A stretch of 30,331 bases of DNA, from NCBI GenBank assembly GCA_003427395.1, contig BFEA01000024.1, positions 1,094,775-1,125,105 of the forward strand. The letters run 5' to 3'. Position 1 is the stretch's first letter; every line of letters begins with the position of its first letter. The notes under the pieces are model-generated. The model was not told where the DNA came from, did not search any database, and saw only the letters and a program-made list of their open reading frames with translations. This document shows positions 20,311 through 29,858 of this stretch, piece by piece. The position numbers and the translations under genes are program-made. Source of the stretch: Chara braunii (taxonomy: Eukaryota > Streptophyta > Charophyceae > Charales > Characeae).

Positions 20311-20860
20311 GCGATTCCACGACAGTCGGACCGCTCCTTGTGCACGTCTAACTCATAATAGGACACATCCTCCCGGAAGTACGTCAAGCAACGATGAAAT
20401 AAATGGGTCGATAAATAAACAACAAAGATTCACGCCTGACCCGTGGGATGTTGGACCCATAACCAAATGTCACTAACCTTTTACAGGCAGTGCGAGGTAA
20501 ACATCTATAAATGTGGGCCGGACACAGGCTTCCTCATAACGACTTCCCATGCATGAGTTCGCAAGCAGTCGAAGCGATGGCATGTTATATGCTCTCCATA
20601 CTCATGTGGCCCTCGGCATCGCCGAGGGTCTCATTCGACACTCAAGTGTCGACTGACAAGCTCCTTCAGGGTCTTACCTCTCGATGCTAGACAACCGCCA
20701 AGACGGTTATGGGACCTACCCTCTCCAGCAACCGGAGGGAGTAACGGGTGGGTGGGCCAAGGCCCTTTGTAGCAGTTGAGTTCCATCTACGGAGGCCTTA
20801 AAAAAGGTCAAGGGGTTTGACTTTGACAACTGCTACGGACTTCAACGTCCAACTATAGAA
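20310..20860. other. Hairpin-rich segment between left array and the DUF7869-like gene
   Basis: No ORF of note. Several compact perfect stems lie within 230 bp: CCCTCGGC/GCCGAGGG at 20610-20628 (loop of 3), CGACACT/AGTGTCG at 20636-20651 (loop of 2), and GTAGCAGTTG at 20769-20778 pairing with CAACTGCTAC at 20827-20836. There are also smaller ACCG/CGGT and CTCC/GGAG stems between 20690 and 20740. This could be a structured RNA, an element end, or a recombination region. Confidence 0.6.
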
Positions 20861-20861
20861 G

Positions 20862-20868
20862 TATAAAA
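20862..20868 (+). promoter_or_regulatory. Possible TATA box upstream of the DUF7869-like ORF
   Basis: TATAAAA lies in an AT-rich context (CTATAGAAGTATAAAAAGC) about 470 bp before the ATG at 21339. No initiator or transcript evidence is available. Confidence 0.35.
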
Positions 20869-21338
20869 AGCAAAAGGGGGAAGGGTGTCTCCGTTTCCTG
20901 TCGGCACAATTAGTAACGCCAGAGTCAATGCAAGAAAAATTCGGGTGCCCTTCGCCACATGCAATTATCGCATTCAAAGGATTCTGGTCTATGCCAAGCT
21001 CGGATGTCGGCACATTTCTTATATCGAGGTTTGTCTCATCGTTCATGCCAATTCGGTTGTCGGGACTGTAATCGCCTACAGACTAGCTCGCTCTATTCAG
21101 ACGCTGCACCAGGAATCGGGTATGGGGAGGGTGGGGGTGGGAGGGGGGGTGGAGTTCGAACTTCATTCTTTAGTGTTCGTGCTTACAGTTTGCTCTGCTG
21201 TTTTGCAAGGTGTGGAGACGAATTTGAATGACCCGTTCAATCCGCATTGGAGAGTATAATCGATTTCGCTGACGGGAATCGCATCCGCTACACCGACGGT
21301 TACATCACGGTGCCAAGGGCAGCTCAGCGAATGGCCGC

Positions 21339-23480
21339 ATGAACCGGGCATCGCCAGCTACAACACCTGGACTTGGCCCCGACCAGCTCTTCGGACAGTT
21401 CGTCATTCCAACAGTCCACTGCAGCTTTCCCCAGAAAACGAAGTCTCGCTTCCGGGAGAGCTTTGGAGGTTGCATCCAACTGCCTACGGATTTAGCGACA
21501 CTGTCCGCAGGCAAAGAACCGTTTGCCTCCCGGATCGAGTTCCACATTCCTGACGAGGTGCACCCGACAACTTCGGCGCAGAGCAGTTGCGTGTCAATGC
21601 CTGCTTCTTTTGCAGCATCTTATGACGAGAGTGAGAAGTTGGTGGCCACTGATTACTCGTCTGGACAACAATCCTCTTCCAGTGCACCTTCGATTCGCGC
21701 TACCTCCAGTACTTCAAAGTTGGTTGACACCAACTATTCTTTGGAGGAACTGTCCACGACACGGGCAAGTCCAACGCAAGTCCGATCTCAGAATGCGATT
21801 CCTGATCAGAGTCACTATACGTCGGAATCGTCTGGCAGAAGTGATGCAGATAACATGGCAATACTCGAAATTTTGCCAGTGTCTCTGCCAGGGGAAAGAA
21901 GACCGTATAGCATGGCTAATAGGAACGCTAGGAGGAAAGAACAATACAAAAGAGCAAAAGACATGCTGTCGGAAAGAAAATTGCTCATGGTTCGTGGCAT
22001 AGCATGTTGCAAGGCTCGTTGTTGTTACAACATGTCGCCGGAGGAAGTCCGACAGGTTAGACAAGGACTGTACAGTAAGAGTCCAGAAGACCGAGCAGAG
22101 CGGTGGATGAAAAGTCTTAAAGATTTCACATTGAGTGAGGGCGGCCACAAACGAGTCCGTCCTGTAGAGTTGGAACGTTCGATGTGTGTCAAGGCGTACT
22201 GCAACGTTCTTGGTGTCTCTCGTAATACGTTTTATAGCTACAAGAAGCGCTTCGATAATGGCTTCATACGTTGTGAGCATGGGTTGAGGGGTATACATCA
22301 GCCAACAGAAAAGACTGTCGCCATGCTTGCCAGCATGAAAAATTTCATCGAGTGTCATGTGGATAGCATGCTGAATGAGATGGCTCACAAGGGTGGGGTT
22401 TACAGACCGAAGCTTCGACTGCCAGCAACTTTTACGAAGAGATCTATTTATGAGTCCATCAAATCAGACTTTGTCGCCGTCGGCCTCGAGGTCGTGTCCG
22501 AGTCCAACTTTTATAAACTGTGGCAAAAACACTATTACCANGTTTCGCTCGCACACTCTAACACATTCACGAAGTGTGCCGTCTGTCATGAACTGAAAGA
22601 GCGTATACAACACGCTGCTCTTCCTCGAGATCGAGAAAGAGCTAGGGGGGAGATGAAAGCTTACCAAAGGCAGCAAGTTGAACACAGATTGGACTATAGT
22701 TGTGCGAAGATTGAATCGATGGTCCGTCCCAACGAGCGTTTATGTCTCATCATTGACGGCATGGATCAGAAGAAGACGACTATCCCCCATATTGGTCAGG
22801 CGAACTACTCGAAAGACCTTAGGCACGAGACGGTGATGAAAACGACTCTGACCGGTGTCATTGCACACGGTAGAGACCCTCGTATTTATGTGTACACGTG
22901 GTTTTTGTATTTCAAACACGATTCGAACACAGTCGTTACTTGTCTCACGCGAACCCTCGTCGAAATTCAAGCGACTGGGGGGTCACTACCACCCTTTTTG
23001 CGCATTCAAGCAGATAATTGTTGGCGGGAAAACAAGAACAAGTACGTATGTGCACTGGCTGCACTGTTGGTGAAGTTCAATGTTTTCCAAGAGGTGGAAA
23101 TAGGTTTCATGCTGGTGGGACATACCCATACGGACGTTGATGCTACTTTCAGTGTCTTCTCGAAGAAATTGAAAAACACAGACGCTTATACTATGGACGA
23201 GTTGTTTGAGCTCATAGAGCAATCCAACAAAAAGCCTCCCAAATGTATTTTCCTCGACACATTGGCAGATTTTATAAGTATAGTAGACCCATGCGTTGCG
23301 TCAGACATTACCGGTATTTCCCAACCACACTTGCTTAAATTTTTTACGGTTGGAGATAACCCGGGCATGTTGTACAAGGAGTTTTGCGATGACGACAACT
23401 GGCTGCCCGAGGAAGGTCCGATTTATTGGTTCAATCAGAACCTCGATGGAAGCTACGCAGGTCTCTCCTTGGCCATTTGA
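21339..23480 (+). CDS. DUF7869-like protein, putative RNase H-fold transposase
   Basis: 713-codon intronless frame from ATG 21339, with an in-frame stop upstream at 21270. The first ~170 residues are Ser/Thr-rich. A Cys cluster (CCKARCC, 223-229) and an Arg-rich helix follow. A helix-turn-helix-like segment sits near 285-305 (LGVSRNTFYSYKKRF), and a small Cys-His site CAVCH at 413-417. The RNase H-like core has LIIDGMDQKKT (D473, D476), QADNCWRENKN (D559) and LVGHTHTDVDATF (D599, D601). That series is the signature I know from DUF7869 proteins, which are widespread in algae, plants, oomycetes and animals. Their activity is not established to my knowledge; a transposase origin is inference from the acidic triad. 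One N makes residue 401 His or Gln. The C-terminus continues in another frame. Confidence 0.75.
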   Translation: MNRASPATTPGLGPDQLFGQFVIPTVHCSFPQKTKSRFRESFGGCIQLPTDLATLSAGKEPFASRIEFHIPDEVHPTTSAQSSCVSMPASFAASYDESEKLVATDYSSGQQSSSSAPSIRATSSTSKLVDTNYSLEELSTTRASPTQVRSQNAIPDQSHYTSESSGRSDADNMAILEILPVSLPGERRPYSMANRNARRKEQYKRAKDMLSERKLLMVRGIACCKARCCYNMSPEEVRQVRQGLYSKSPEDRAERWMKSLKDFTLSEGGHKRVRPVELERSMCVKAYCNVLGVSRNTFYSYKKRFDNGFIRCEHGLRGIHQPTEKTVAMLASMKNFIECHVDSMLNEMAHKGGVYRPKLRLPATFTKRSIYESIKSDFVAVGLEVVSESNFYKLWQKHYYXVSLAHSNTFTKCAVCHELKERIQHAALPRDRERARGEMKAYQRQQVEHRLDYSCAKIESMVRPNERLCLIIDGMDQKKTTIPHIGQANYSKDLRHETVMKTTLTGVIAHGRDPRIYVYTWFLYFKHDSNTVVTCLTRTLVEIQATGGSLPPFLRIQADNCWRENKNKYVCALAALLVKFNVFQEVEIGFMLVGHTHTDVDATFSVFSKKLKNTDAYTMDELFELIEQSNKKPPKCIFLDTLADFISIVDPCVASDITGISQPHLLKFFTVGDNPGMLYKEFCDDDNWLPEEGPIYWFNQNLDGSYAGLSLAI

Positions 23481-24066
23481 CCCGCCTCCCGCGAAGCCTG
23501 TTCCTCGGAAACACTATCTGAATGACAAACATGGTGTTATTCGATTCCGCGAGTTGCTGGAGAGCAGGCGGTCAACATGGTGCACTTTCAAAGAACATGA
23601 GGTGAGTCGAGGAGAAAGAGCTTTGTGGTACTGGGACGAGGTTATCAAACGTGGCGACGAGATCATCACGAACGGGTTGTCCACACAACCTCAGAAAGGT
23701 TTTTGGCCAAGTCCTCGTCCCTTCGAAAACGATCAACAATCTTCTCCTAGTAATGCCAACATCGACGACAGGGAACCCCTATTCGTTGGACGTAGAAAAG
23801 ATCGCCCGAAGACCAGTTTCGACCCCCTCGAGCATATCAACGTCGGCACTTTTCTTATCCTTCGCCCCTCCGACGACGATATTTCGAAAGGCGTGCCTAT
23901 TTGGGTGGGAAGAGCACAATCGCAGGTGGTTCGTGAAAAGGATTTGCCAAATTGTAATGAAGTGCTCGTAGAATACTGGGTGCCAACCAGGAGAGCAAAG
24001 TCGCTCGAAGAATTGTACGATAACGCATGGGAAAAAAAATGGAAGAAGACTGACCAGACACAATGA
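23458..24066 (+). pseudogene. Frame-shifted C-terminal continuation of the DUF7869-like protein
   Basis: From about 23458 the +1 frame reads SPWPFDPPPAKPVPRKHY, a natural follow-on to the WFNQNLDGSYAG end of the main ORF, and stays open for about 200 codons to TGA at 24064. It contains FRELLESRRSTW, a Trp-rich RALWYWDEV and a polar tail. A segment (FLILRPSDDDISKGVPIWVGRAQ through VLVEYWVP) looks like a small beta-barrel, perhaps BAH/Tudor-like. The junction (about 23440-23480) has no plausible intron, so a one-base indel, a base-calling error or programmed frameshifting are the options. Confidence 0.65.
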
Positions 24067-24670
24067 CAACATGCCGACTCGATCGCTTTTGGTTGGGAGA
24101 GGCCAGGTAGAGGTACAAAGCCGTTCACGACTGGACTTGTCATTCCTTCCAACGTTCGACTGAACGCTGAAGCTGCACTTCGAGATCTAAGTCCATGTGC
24201 GGAAGGGAATGACTATTCGGACGGGAATTAGGAACGGACTATATTCTCTTTTGACTTGGTGAATTGCGACGAGTCTGTTGTACGACGAGTTGGCAGATTT
24301 TGTACACAGTTTAGGGTTGATGTTTTTCAGATGGTTGGGTGGTGGTTAAGCAATTTCTGAAGTTAACTTCATCATGTGTTGATGTTTCTACTTTACCGAC
24401 ATTTCGTTTTCGCTCGTGTGTGCATGTCACGTATTGTGTAGGCTATGCGACAGAAGAAATGAGACATGATTATTCGTATCCCATTCGCCCTTGCGCATGT
24501 GGATTGCGTGGTTCTGGAGAAGATACAGAAATTATGTAGATGTTCGGGGACACTTGTAGATGCTTTACATTTATGTATGATAGCGGAAACCGTTTCGAAA
24601 GTTTAGATTGTGGCGGCTCGTAGCATTTAATTTAGACTCAGCATTCGTAGTTCAATCTTGTTACGATATT
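24067..24670. other. 3' flank of the DUF7869-like gene
   Basis: AT-richer than its left side, with no ORF of interest. Probably 3' untranslated sequence of the gene. No clear polyadenylation signal stands out. Confidence 0.4.
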
Positions 24671-24674
24671 TCTT

Positions 24675-25420
24675 GAAGTGCGACGGAATTCATGGTACTC
24701 ACTTGATTTTAAGTTCATGATAATGTCATGTCAGTTTATGGTAATTTGCCGAAGTGCGACGGAATCCATAGTACTTAAACCATCTCGTTTGCCATCTCGT
24801 TTGCCGTGTGATTGCATCAACTATTCCATTGACATCCAATTTCTGCTTGACACAATGTCATGTCAAATACGCTCCACTCAAAATTAGTCAAAATTCATGC
24901 AGACTCTGAGGTCATTCAAAACCTTATCGTTCAATGTCTTATTACGTGCACCTTCCAGTGTCAGCGAATTTCAATGTATGACAATGATATGCCGATAATA
25001 TCTTTTAAGTAACATAAATTATCGAAGTGTGATGGAATCCATACTTAACTCTAAGGCAATCAGACGGTAAACCGTGTGATTGTCTTAAAAGTTAACTCTT
25101 CGATTGAGTTCGAATTTATGCAAGTCCACCGGTTACGTCTTTTAAGTTACATAAATTATCGAAGTGCGATGTAATCCATACTTAAACCATCTCGTTTACC
25201 GTGTGATTGCCTTCAAGTTAGTCTTCCATAAAGTGCGATGGAATCCATACTTAAACCATCTCGTTTACCGTGTTATTGCCTAAAAGTTAGTCTTGAAGTT
25301 CGATAAAGTTCCAATTTATGGATGTCAATTACCGTAACGGCTTTTAAGTTACAAAATTTAGGGAAGTGCAATGGAATCCACACTTTAACCATCATGCTCA
25401 GTACATGATTGCCTTGAATC
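24675..25420. repeat. Six irregularly spaced copies of a ~50-bp AT-rich repeat
   Basis: The core GAAGTGCGATGGAATCCATA starts at about 24675, 24751, 25024, 25161, 25230 and 25363. It is usually followed by CTTAAACCATCTCGTTTACC and GTGTGATTGCC, and preceded by CTTTTAAGTTACATAAATTA. Spacings run from 69 to 273 bp. All copies are in one orientation and none was found on the other side of the DUF7869-like gene. Confidence 0.85.
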
Positions 25421-25604
25421 TTCAGTTCAGTTTCAATTTATGACTTGTCAATTGCAATCATCGGGTTCAATACTCGTAGCCCCAAGTTCCATTTAAGTCT
25501 AAAATATGATGATTTTAATATGAAATTTAAAGCTTGCGAGTACCAATTTAAAATACAATGTCCTATTTTAACGAATAACATGTTACCATCGTCAAAGTGA
25601 GATC
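25421..25604. other. AT-rich junction to the right array
   Basis: AT-rich sequence without repeats or ORFs. Composition changes sharply to GC-rich at about 25600, where similarity to the inverted array begins. Confidence 0.5.
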
Positions 25605-26060
25605 GTGCGGTGTTCCATTCAGAGGCAGTAGTGGAAAAGGTCGTGGAAGTAGTACATCTCCGCTGATCCAGGCGGCGAGTAGAAGAAAAATATAACCATG
25701 GGTGAAAGACCCCCCTGGAACCCCAACAAATCCAGATCCGTGAAATCGAGAAGCCGATCTCCGACTTGTGCGATGGCAATGTCGACATCTGACCGCGCGA
25801 ACCGCAAAGCACGCGGAGGCAGAAGCATGTCAGCGACTAAAGCACACGTATTGCGATGACTGCTTTTATTGGAGGGCAACGAATATCGACGGCAGACCGG
25901 AAATAGACCTGGCCACTGACACCGTCGACAACCCCAATAAACCCTATGAAGGGCAATTCACAAGGCGAGCACTTTTGGGCACCACCAGGCCGCCGCCAAT
26001 GAAAACGCACGGGGAAGTCCAAGCCGTCGAAAACGACGGCCAGATTTACGCGGAGTCTCA

Positions 26061-27605
26061 AAGTTCGTCGGGATCCGGACTTGGCGGGTAATGGAGTAGC
26101 AAGGAAGCGGTATTAGCGCGGTTAGTGCCATTGGAAGGGAGTGGCAGCGGGTGCACACAACTGACGCTATGTTTGGGCGCACAGAAGGAAGGCTCTGCTG
26201 GTCTCAAGTGTCCGTTGTACGATTGCACACACAGAAGAAAGGGTGGTGGTGGATGCACCGCTCGTCAAATAGACGCATCGCGACCCCAAATTGACCCCTA
26301 TGAACACCGAGTGTCATTACAATCGTCTAAGCGAGCTCGTGCGGTGTTCCATTCAGAGGTACCAGTGGAAGAGCTTGTGGAACTCGCACATCTCTGCTGC
26401 GCGGACAAGAAAAATGTACAAATGGATGCGAACCCCCCCCTGCAATTCTTTGAAACCTCGATTCGACCTGTCGACAAGGCGAACCCCGATTCGCGCGCAG
26501 GCAATGTCGACGTGTGTCACCGCGAACCGCTAAGCACGCCGAAACTCGAGCTTGACAGCGACAAGACCCCACGCATCGCGGCGGTTAAAATCCTTGGAGG
26601 GCAACGAAGATCGGCCGCAGACCGAGAACTGACCCGGCCACTGTCACCGATGTAACCCCCCATAAACCCCCATAAGGGTAATTCAGAAGGCGAGCAATTT
26701 TGCGCAGCCCCAGTTTACTAGCAAGCAAATCACTTGCGAAGGTCCAGGGCACATGCAAATGAAGGTTACATTTGCCCGGATCCTCAAAGTCCGCCGAGAT
26801 CCGAACTTGGCGGGTGCCAGTGCAACGATGAACAGTTTTTCACGCGGCCATAGTCATTGGAATGGGTGGTTAGCGGATGCACAAAGGGAGGCCATTAATG
26901 GATGCACCGAACCCCGGAACGGCTCATCAACGCCCACAACCGACCCCCACAAACCCCGATCATCTGTGCTGTCAGCACGATTTCCTGTGGCATGAAAGTT
27001 CTTTGCTGCGTGGAGAAGAACACTATGACCATGTCTGGCAGACCTCCCTGCGACCCCAACAAACCCCGATTCGTCTATTCGAGAAGACGTGCTCCGCCAC
27101 GCGCGCTACCGACGCATCGCAATGATGACTCCGCTCGGAGGGCAATGAAGACCGCCCGCAGAGCGAAAACAGACCCGGTAACAGAAAACGCCTGCGACCC
27201 CCATAAACCCCTATAAGCCAGTTCTTAACGCCAGCATTTTGCGCACCTTTTGGCCTCCGACAATCAGAACACGTCCGATAGTCCAGGATCACAAATGGGG
27301 CGAAACATGTTAATCGTTAAAAGGCGAGCTCGTGTGTTGGAAAAACCCCTCATGCACCCTCAGAAACTCCCCATTTTGTAAGTCGAGTGACAAGGCGGCA
27401 ACGCAGATAACGACCAGACCTCGAAGACCCTTATGCATCCCCCAAGAACCCCCATTCTGCAAATCGACTACGCACACATGTGAACCGGCAATGCCTACTT
27501 CTGCATTCCTGGCAACGATCGTGCGTCAACCACCGCAAATCGAAGGTGGCTCTCGCGAACGTCCACAGCAAGCGCGGTCCTCGAAGTTCGTCAGGATCCG
27601 AACTT
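26061..27605 (-). repeat. 22-bp dyad motif, reverse copies in right array
   Basis: Copies at 26061-26082, 26787-26808 and 27584-27605 read AAGTTCGGATC/AAGTCCGGATC-type on the minus strand. They keep the flanking CCGCC upstream and the GAGG..CCGC element downstream seen in the left array. Confidence 0.88.
27346..27475. repeat. Two diverged ~40-bp direct repeats
   Basis: CTCATGCACCCTCAGAAACT with CCCCATTTTGTAAGTCGA (from about 27347) and CTTATGCATCCCCCAAGAAC with CCCCATTCTGCAAATCGA (from about 27430) are two copies about 83 bp apart. Confidence 0.7.
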
Positions 27606-27699
27606 GGAAGGAGCCCACGATTAGAAAAAAAGAAGGTTATAGGCTTCTTCAACAAACCCCACAAAACCCGACTCAGCCACCCACGTAAACGACATGCCT

Positions 27700-28060
27700 C
27701 CCCGCAGTGTTCTCCACTGCGGTAGCTGGATTCGCGTTGTTTCTCACCACAGGCACACACCACAGAGAACATTGAAGAACATGCAAGTCGGGCCCCTAAT
27801 CAGACCCTCTGCAGATCGGACTGTCGTTGTTGTTTTTTTTCCAACGTCGCCGGTAACGACCGTGAGGCCCTGATGTTGCGGGAATGTGTTTTGAAATTTG
27901 CGCACCCTAAAACGTGGTAATCGCTGGTTGTCGGGGCCCGCCGTGGTAGAGGGCGTAAATTATCACGGCCCTGACAAAGAGGTTTTTGGCAATGACAGCA
28001 ATATTAGATGCGGTCGAATCAGGGTCTAGCGAAGGGATGGATTCGGCGGCACAAATTACT
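27700..28060. other. Spacer without a recognised gene
   Basis: Only short frames. The segment from about 27990 (GGCAATGACA to GGCGGCACAAATTA) recurs at about 28455-28525, so it forms part of the repeat that carries the dyad motif here. Confidence 0.4.
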
Positions 28061-28062
28061 TA

Positions 28063-29020
28063 AAGTCCGCCCCGATCCGAACTTCGTGAAAAGGGGTACG
28101 TGGAAACTGAGGTCATCAACTTCTGCTTATATCGAGCAGCTGTGAGACAGGGGGACATGTCCGTCGCACGCACCTCCTGCCAAACCAGGAGAGCAAAGGT
28201 GCTGTGGTGCTGAGCCGAAAACCGAGAACTTGGATTCGGATCCCTGCGAACTTCGGTCCAGACTGGAGACAGGAGAGGGTTGGCGGGCCGAGTTTAGAGG
28301 GGCCGAGGTGGACTGTTTTTTATTTGGATGCGAGAAGCCAGCAACGACTGTCAGACTCTGGTGTTCTGAGAATGTACATTTCGCATAGCGACGTGTGAGC
28401 GTATGTGCATGTGTGGAAGTGGAAAATCACCCACGCTCGTCACAATCGTTGTTGGCAATGACAACACATTCGTTGGTCCTGAATCGGGGTTTTCCGAGCC
28501 GACCAATTGGACGGCACACATTACGTGAAGTTCGCCGAGATCCGAACTTCGTGAGATCAGGGTTCTCGGCAATTAAGGCTAAGTTAAACCGCTTGTCTGA
28601 AAACCGAGCAGTCACGCCACCAGGGGTGTCTTGGCAGTCGACGGGACAGGCGATGCACATTTCTTGAAATCCGCCGAGATCCGAACTTTGTCAAACCAGG
28701 GTCATCCCGATTGAGCCTGACCGCTTGTCCAAAAAGCGAGCACTCATTCCGGCACCGGTTAGGTTGCAACCCGCAAACTGTCCGAAACCGTAGTGGCAGG
28801 AAAGTTGTGTCTTGGTCTGGACAATTGCGGAGACGTGTGCATATTGCGCGCGTTCCGAATCAGTTGGCAAAGCGCAAGTCCGTCGGGATCCAAACTTCAT
28901 GTTTACGACCTCGACCTGCACAAGTAGAGATGAAGAGATCGCAGTCGTGCTAGTCCGCCGGCATCCGAACTTCATGTACTCGGGAGAAGGAACGCGTGCG
29001 AGATCGAATCCCGGCGGGCC
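28063..29020 (-). repeat. Dyad-motif cluster in a different repeat context
   Basis: Copies at 28063-28084, 28528-28549, 28667-28688, 28876-28897 and 28951-28972 are reverse. Forward copies lie at 28232-28253 and, degenerate, at about 29001-29020. The copies at 28528 and 28667 belong to a ~140-bp tandem unit (GGCACACATTACGTGAAG / GATGCACATTTCTTGAAA before, ACCGCTTGTC and CGAGCA after). The flanks differ from those in the ~720-bp arrays and only the 22-bp core is shared. The copy at 28528 has perfect 7-bp arms (AAGTTCG and CGAACTT). Confidence 0.88.
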
Positions 29021-29138
29021 ATGACAATGCCCTCCCACAACTTCGCTCGTGAAAGGCTCGGACGCGTTACCCTGTTTGCAGCGGTTTTGTGGCGGTAATG
29101 CGAACACAACAAGACTGCTGGCCCGATTGTGAACTGCC

Positions 29139-29262
29139 GTCGATGCAGAACGAGGTTCGCGCCGTGATGCCAAGTGGACCGCAGCGAACTCATCGGGGTT
29201 GGAGGAGAACCTCTATCGGTCCACGTGGCAGACAACGGTGACAACCTCGTTCTGCATCGACG
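29139..29262 (+). repeat. Fold-back element, copy 1
   Basis: A unit bounded by GTCGATGCAGAACGAGGTTC and its near reverse complement (AACCTCGTTCTGCATCGAC). The right internal arm CGGTCCACGTGG is intact, while the left arm has a base change (AAGTGGACCG). It resembles a small MITE-like fold-back element. Confidence 0.8.
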
Positions 29263-29293
29263 ACAGTTGTATCGACCACAGTGCACAACTATA

Positions 29294-29419
29294 GTCGATG
29301 CGGGACGGGGTTCTCACCGTTGTCTGCCACGTGAAGCGATAGAGGTTCTCCTGCAGCCGCGTTCAGTGCTCTGCGGTCCACGTGGCGCCACGGCGCGAAC
29401 CTCGTTCTGCAACGACGAC
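29294..29419 (-). repeat. Fold-back element, copy 2, inverted
   Basis: Same unit as the neighbours in reverse orientation. It starts GTCGATGCGGGACGGGGTTC and ends GAACCTCGTTCTGCAACGAC. The internal GGTCCACGTGGCGCCACG lies at about 29377-29396. Copies 1 and 2 together form a larger palindrome. Confidence 0.8.
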
Positions 29420-29513
29420 ATTGCACAACTAGGCCAGCTATCTTCGCCTTCTTCTTGCATTCACCTCGACCGCAAACCACGTAGTTTGTCGCGCGCGCTA
29501 CCAGTTGTGCAAT

Positions 29514-29642
29514 GTCGTCGATGTAGAACGAGGTTCGCGCCGTGGCGCCACGTGGACCGCAGAGCACTCAACGCGGCTGGAGGAGAACCTCTATCGGTCC
29601 ACGTGGTAGACAACGGTGAGAACCTCGTCCCACATCGACCAC
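29514..29642 (+). repeat. Fold-back element, copy 3
   Basis: The ends are inverted repeats (GTCGTCGATGTAGAACGAGG versus CCTCGTCCCACATCGACCAC). Inside, CCACGTGGACCG at 29548-29559 pairs perfectly with CGGTCCACGTGG at 29595-29606. CGTGGCGCCACG at 29541-29552 is a perfect palindrome. Confidence 0.85.
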
Positions 29643-29696
29643 AGTTGTGCACTGTGGTCAATACAACTGTCCATTGCAGCACCTCAATGCGCAACT

Positions 29697-29834
29697 GTGG
29701 TCGATGCAGAACGAGGTTCGCGTCGTGGCGCCACATGGACCGCAGACGGCGCAGAGCACTCAACGCGGCTGGAGGAGAACCTCTATCGGTCCACGTGGCA
29801 GACAACGGTGAGAACCTCGTCCCGCATCGACCAC
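29697..29834 (+). repeat. Fold-back element, copy 4
   Basis: Bounded by GTGGTCGATGC and GCATCGACCAC, with the same inner arms. It is slightly longer than copy 3 through a small duplication (CAGACGGCGCAGAGCACTC). Nearly identical to copy 3 over the right half, so duplication was recent. Confidence 0.85.
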
Positions 29835-29858
29835 AGTTGTGCACCGTGGTTAAGACAA

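Larger units (their letters stand above)
25605..27610 (-). repeat. Right array: same ~720-bp units, reverse orientation
   Basis: Read on the minus strand this shows the left-array blocks in the same order. TCGCTGACATGCTTCTG with GCGTGCTTTGCGG and a G-rich GTTCCAGGGGGGTC lie at 25610-25840. GCCCTTCATAGGGTTTATTG lies at about 25940 and its later copies at 26660 and 27200. The dyad motif starts at 26061, 26787 and 27584 (spacings 726 and 797), and GGTCAATTTGGGGTC at about 26285. About three units are present. Together with the left array it forms converging inverted arms about 5.3 kb apart. Confidence 0.88.

Noticed and set aside
20610-20836. Integron attC-like or bacterial terminator hairpins
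   Set aside because: No integrase or cassette context, and the surrounding DNA is clearly eukaryotic.
20350-25560. Terminal inverted repeat of the inner segment (AATAGGACA near 20357 and inverted near 25550)
   Set aside because: Only 9 bp shared, at uneven distances from the array edges, and easily found by chance.
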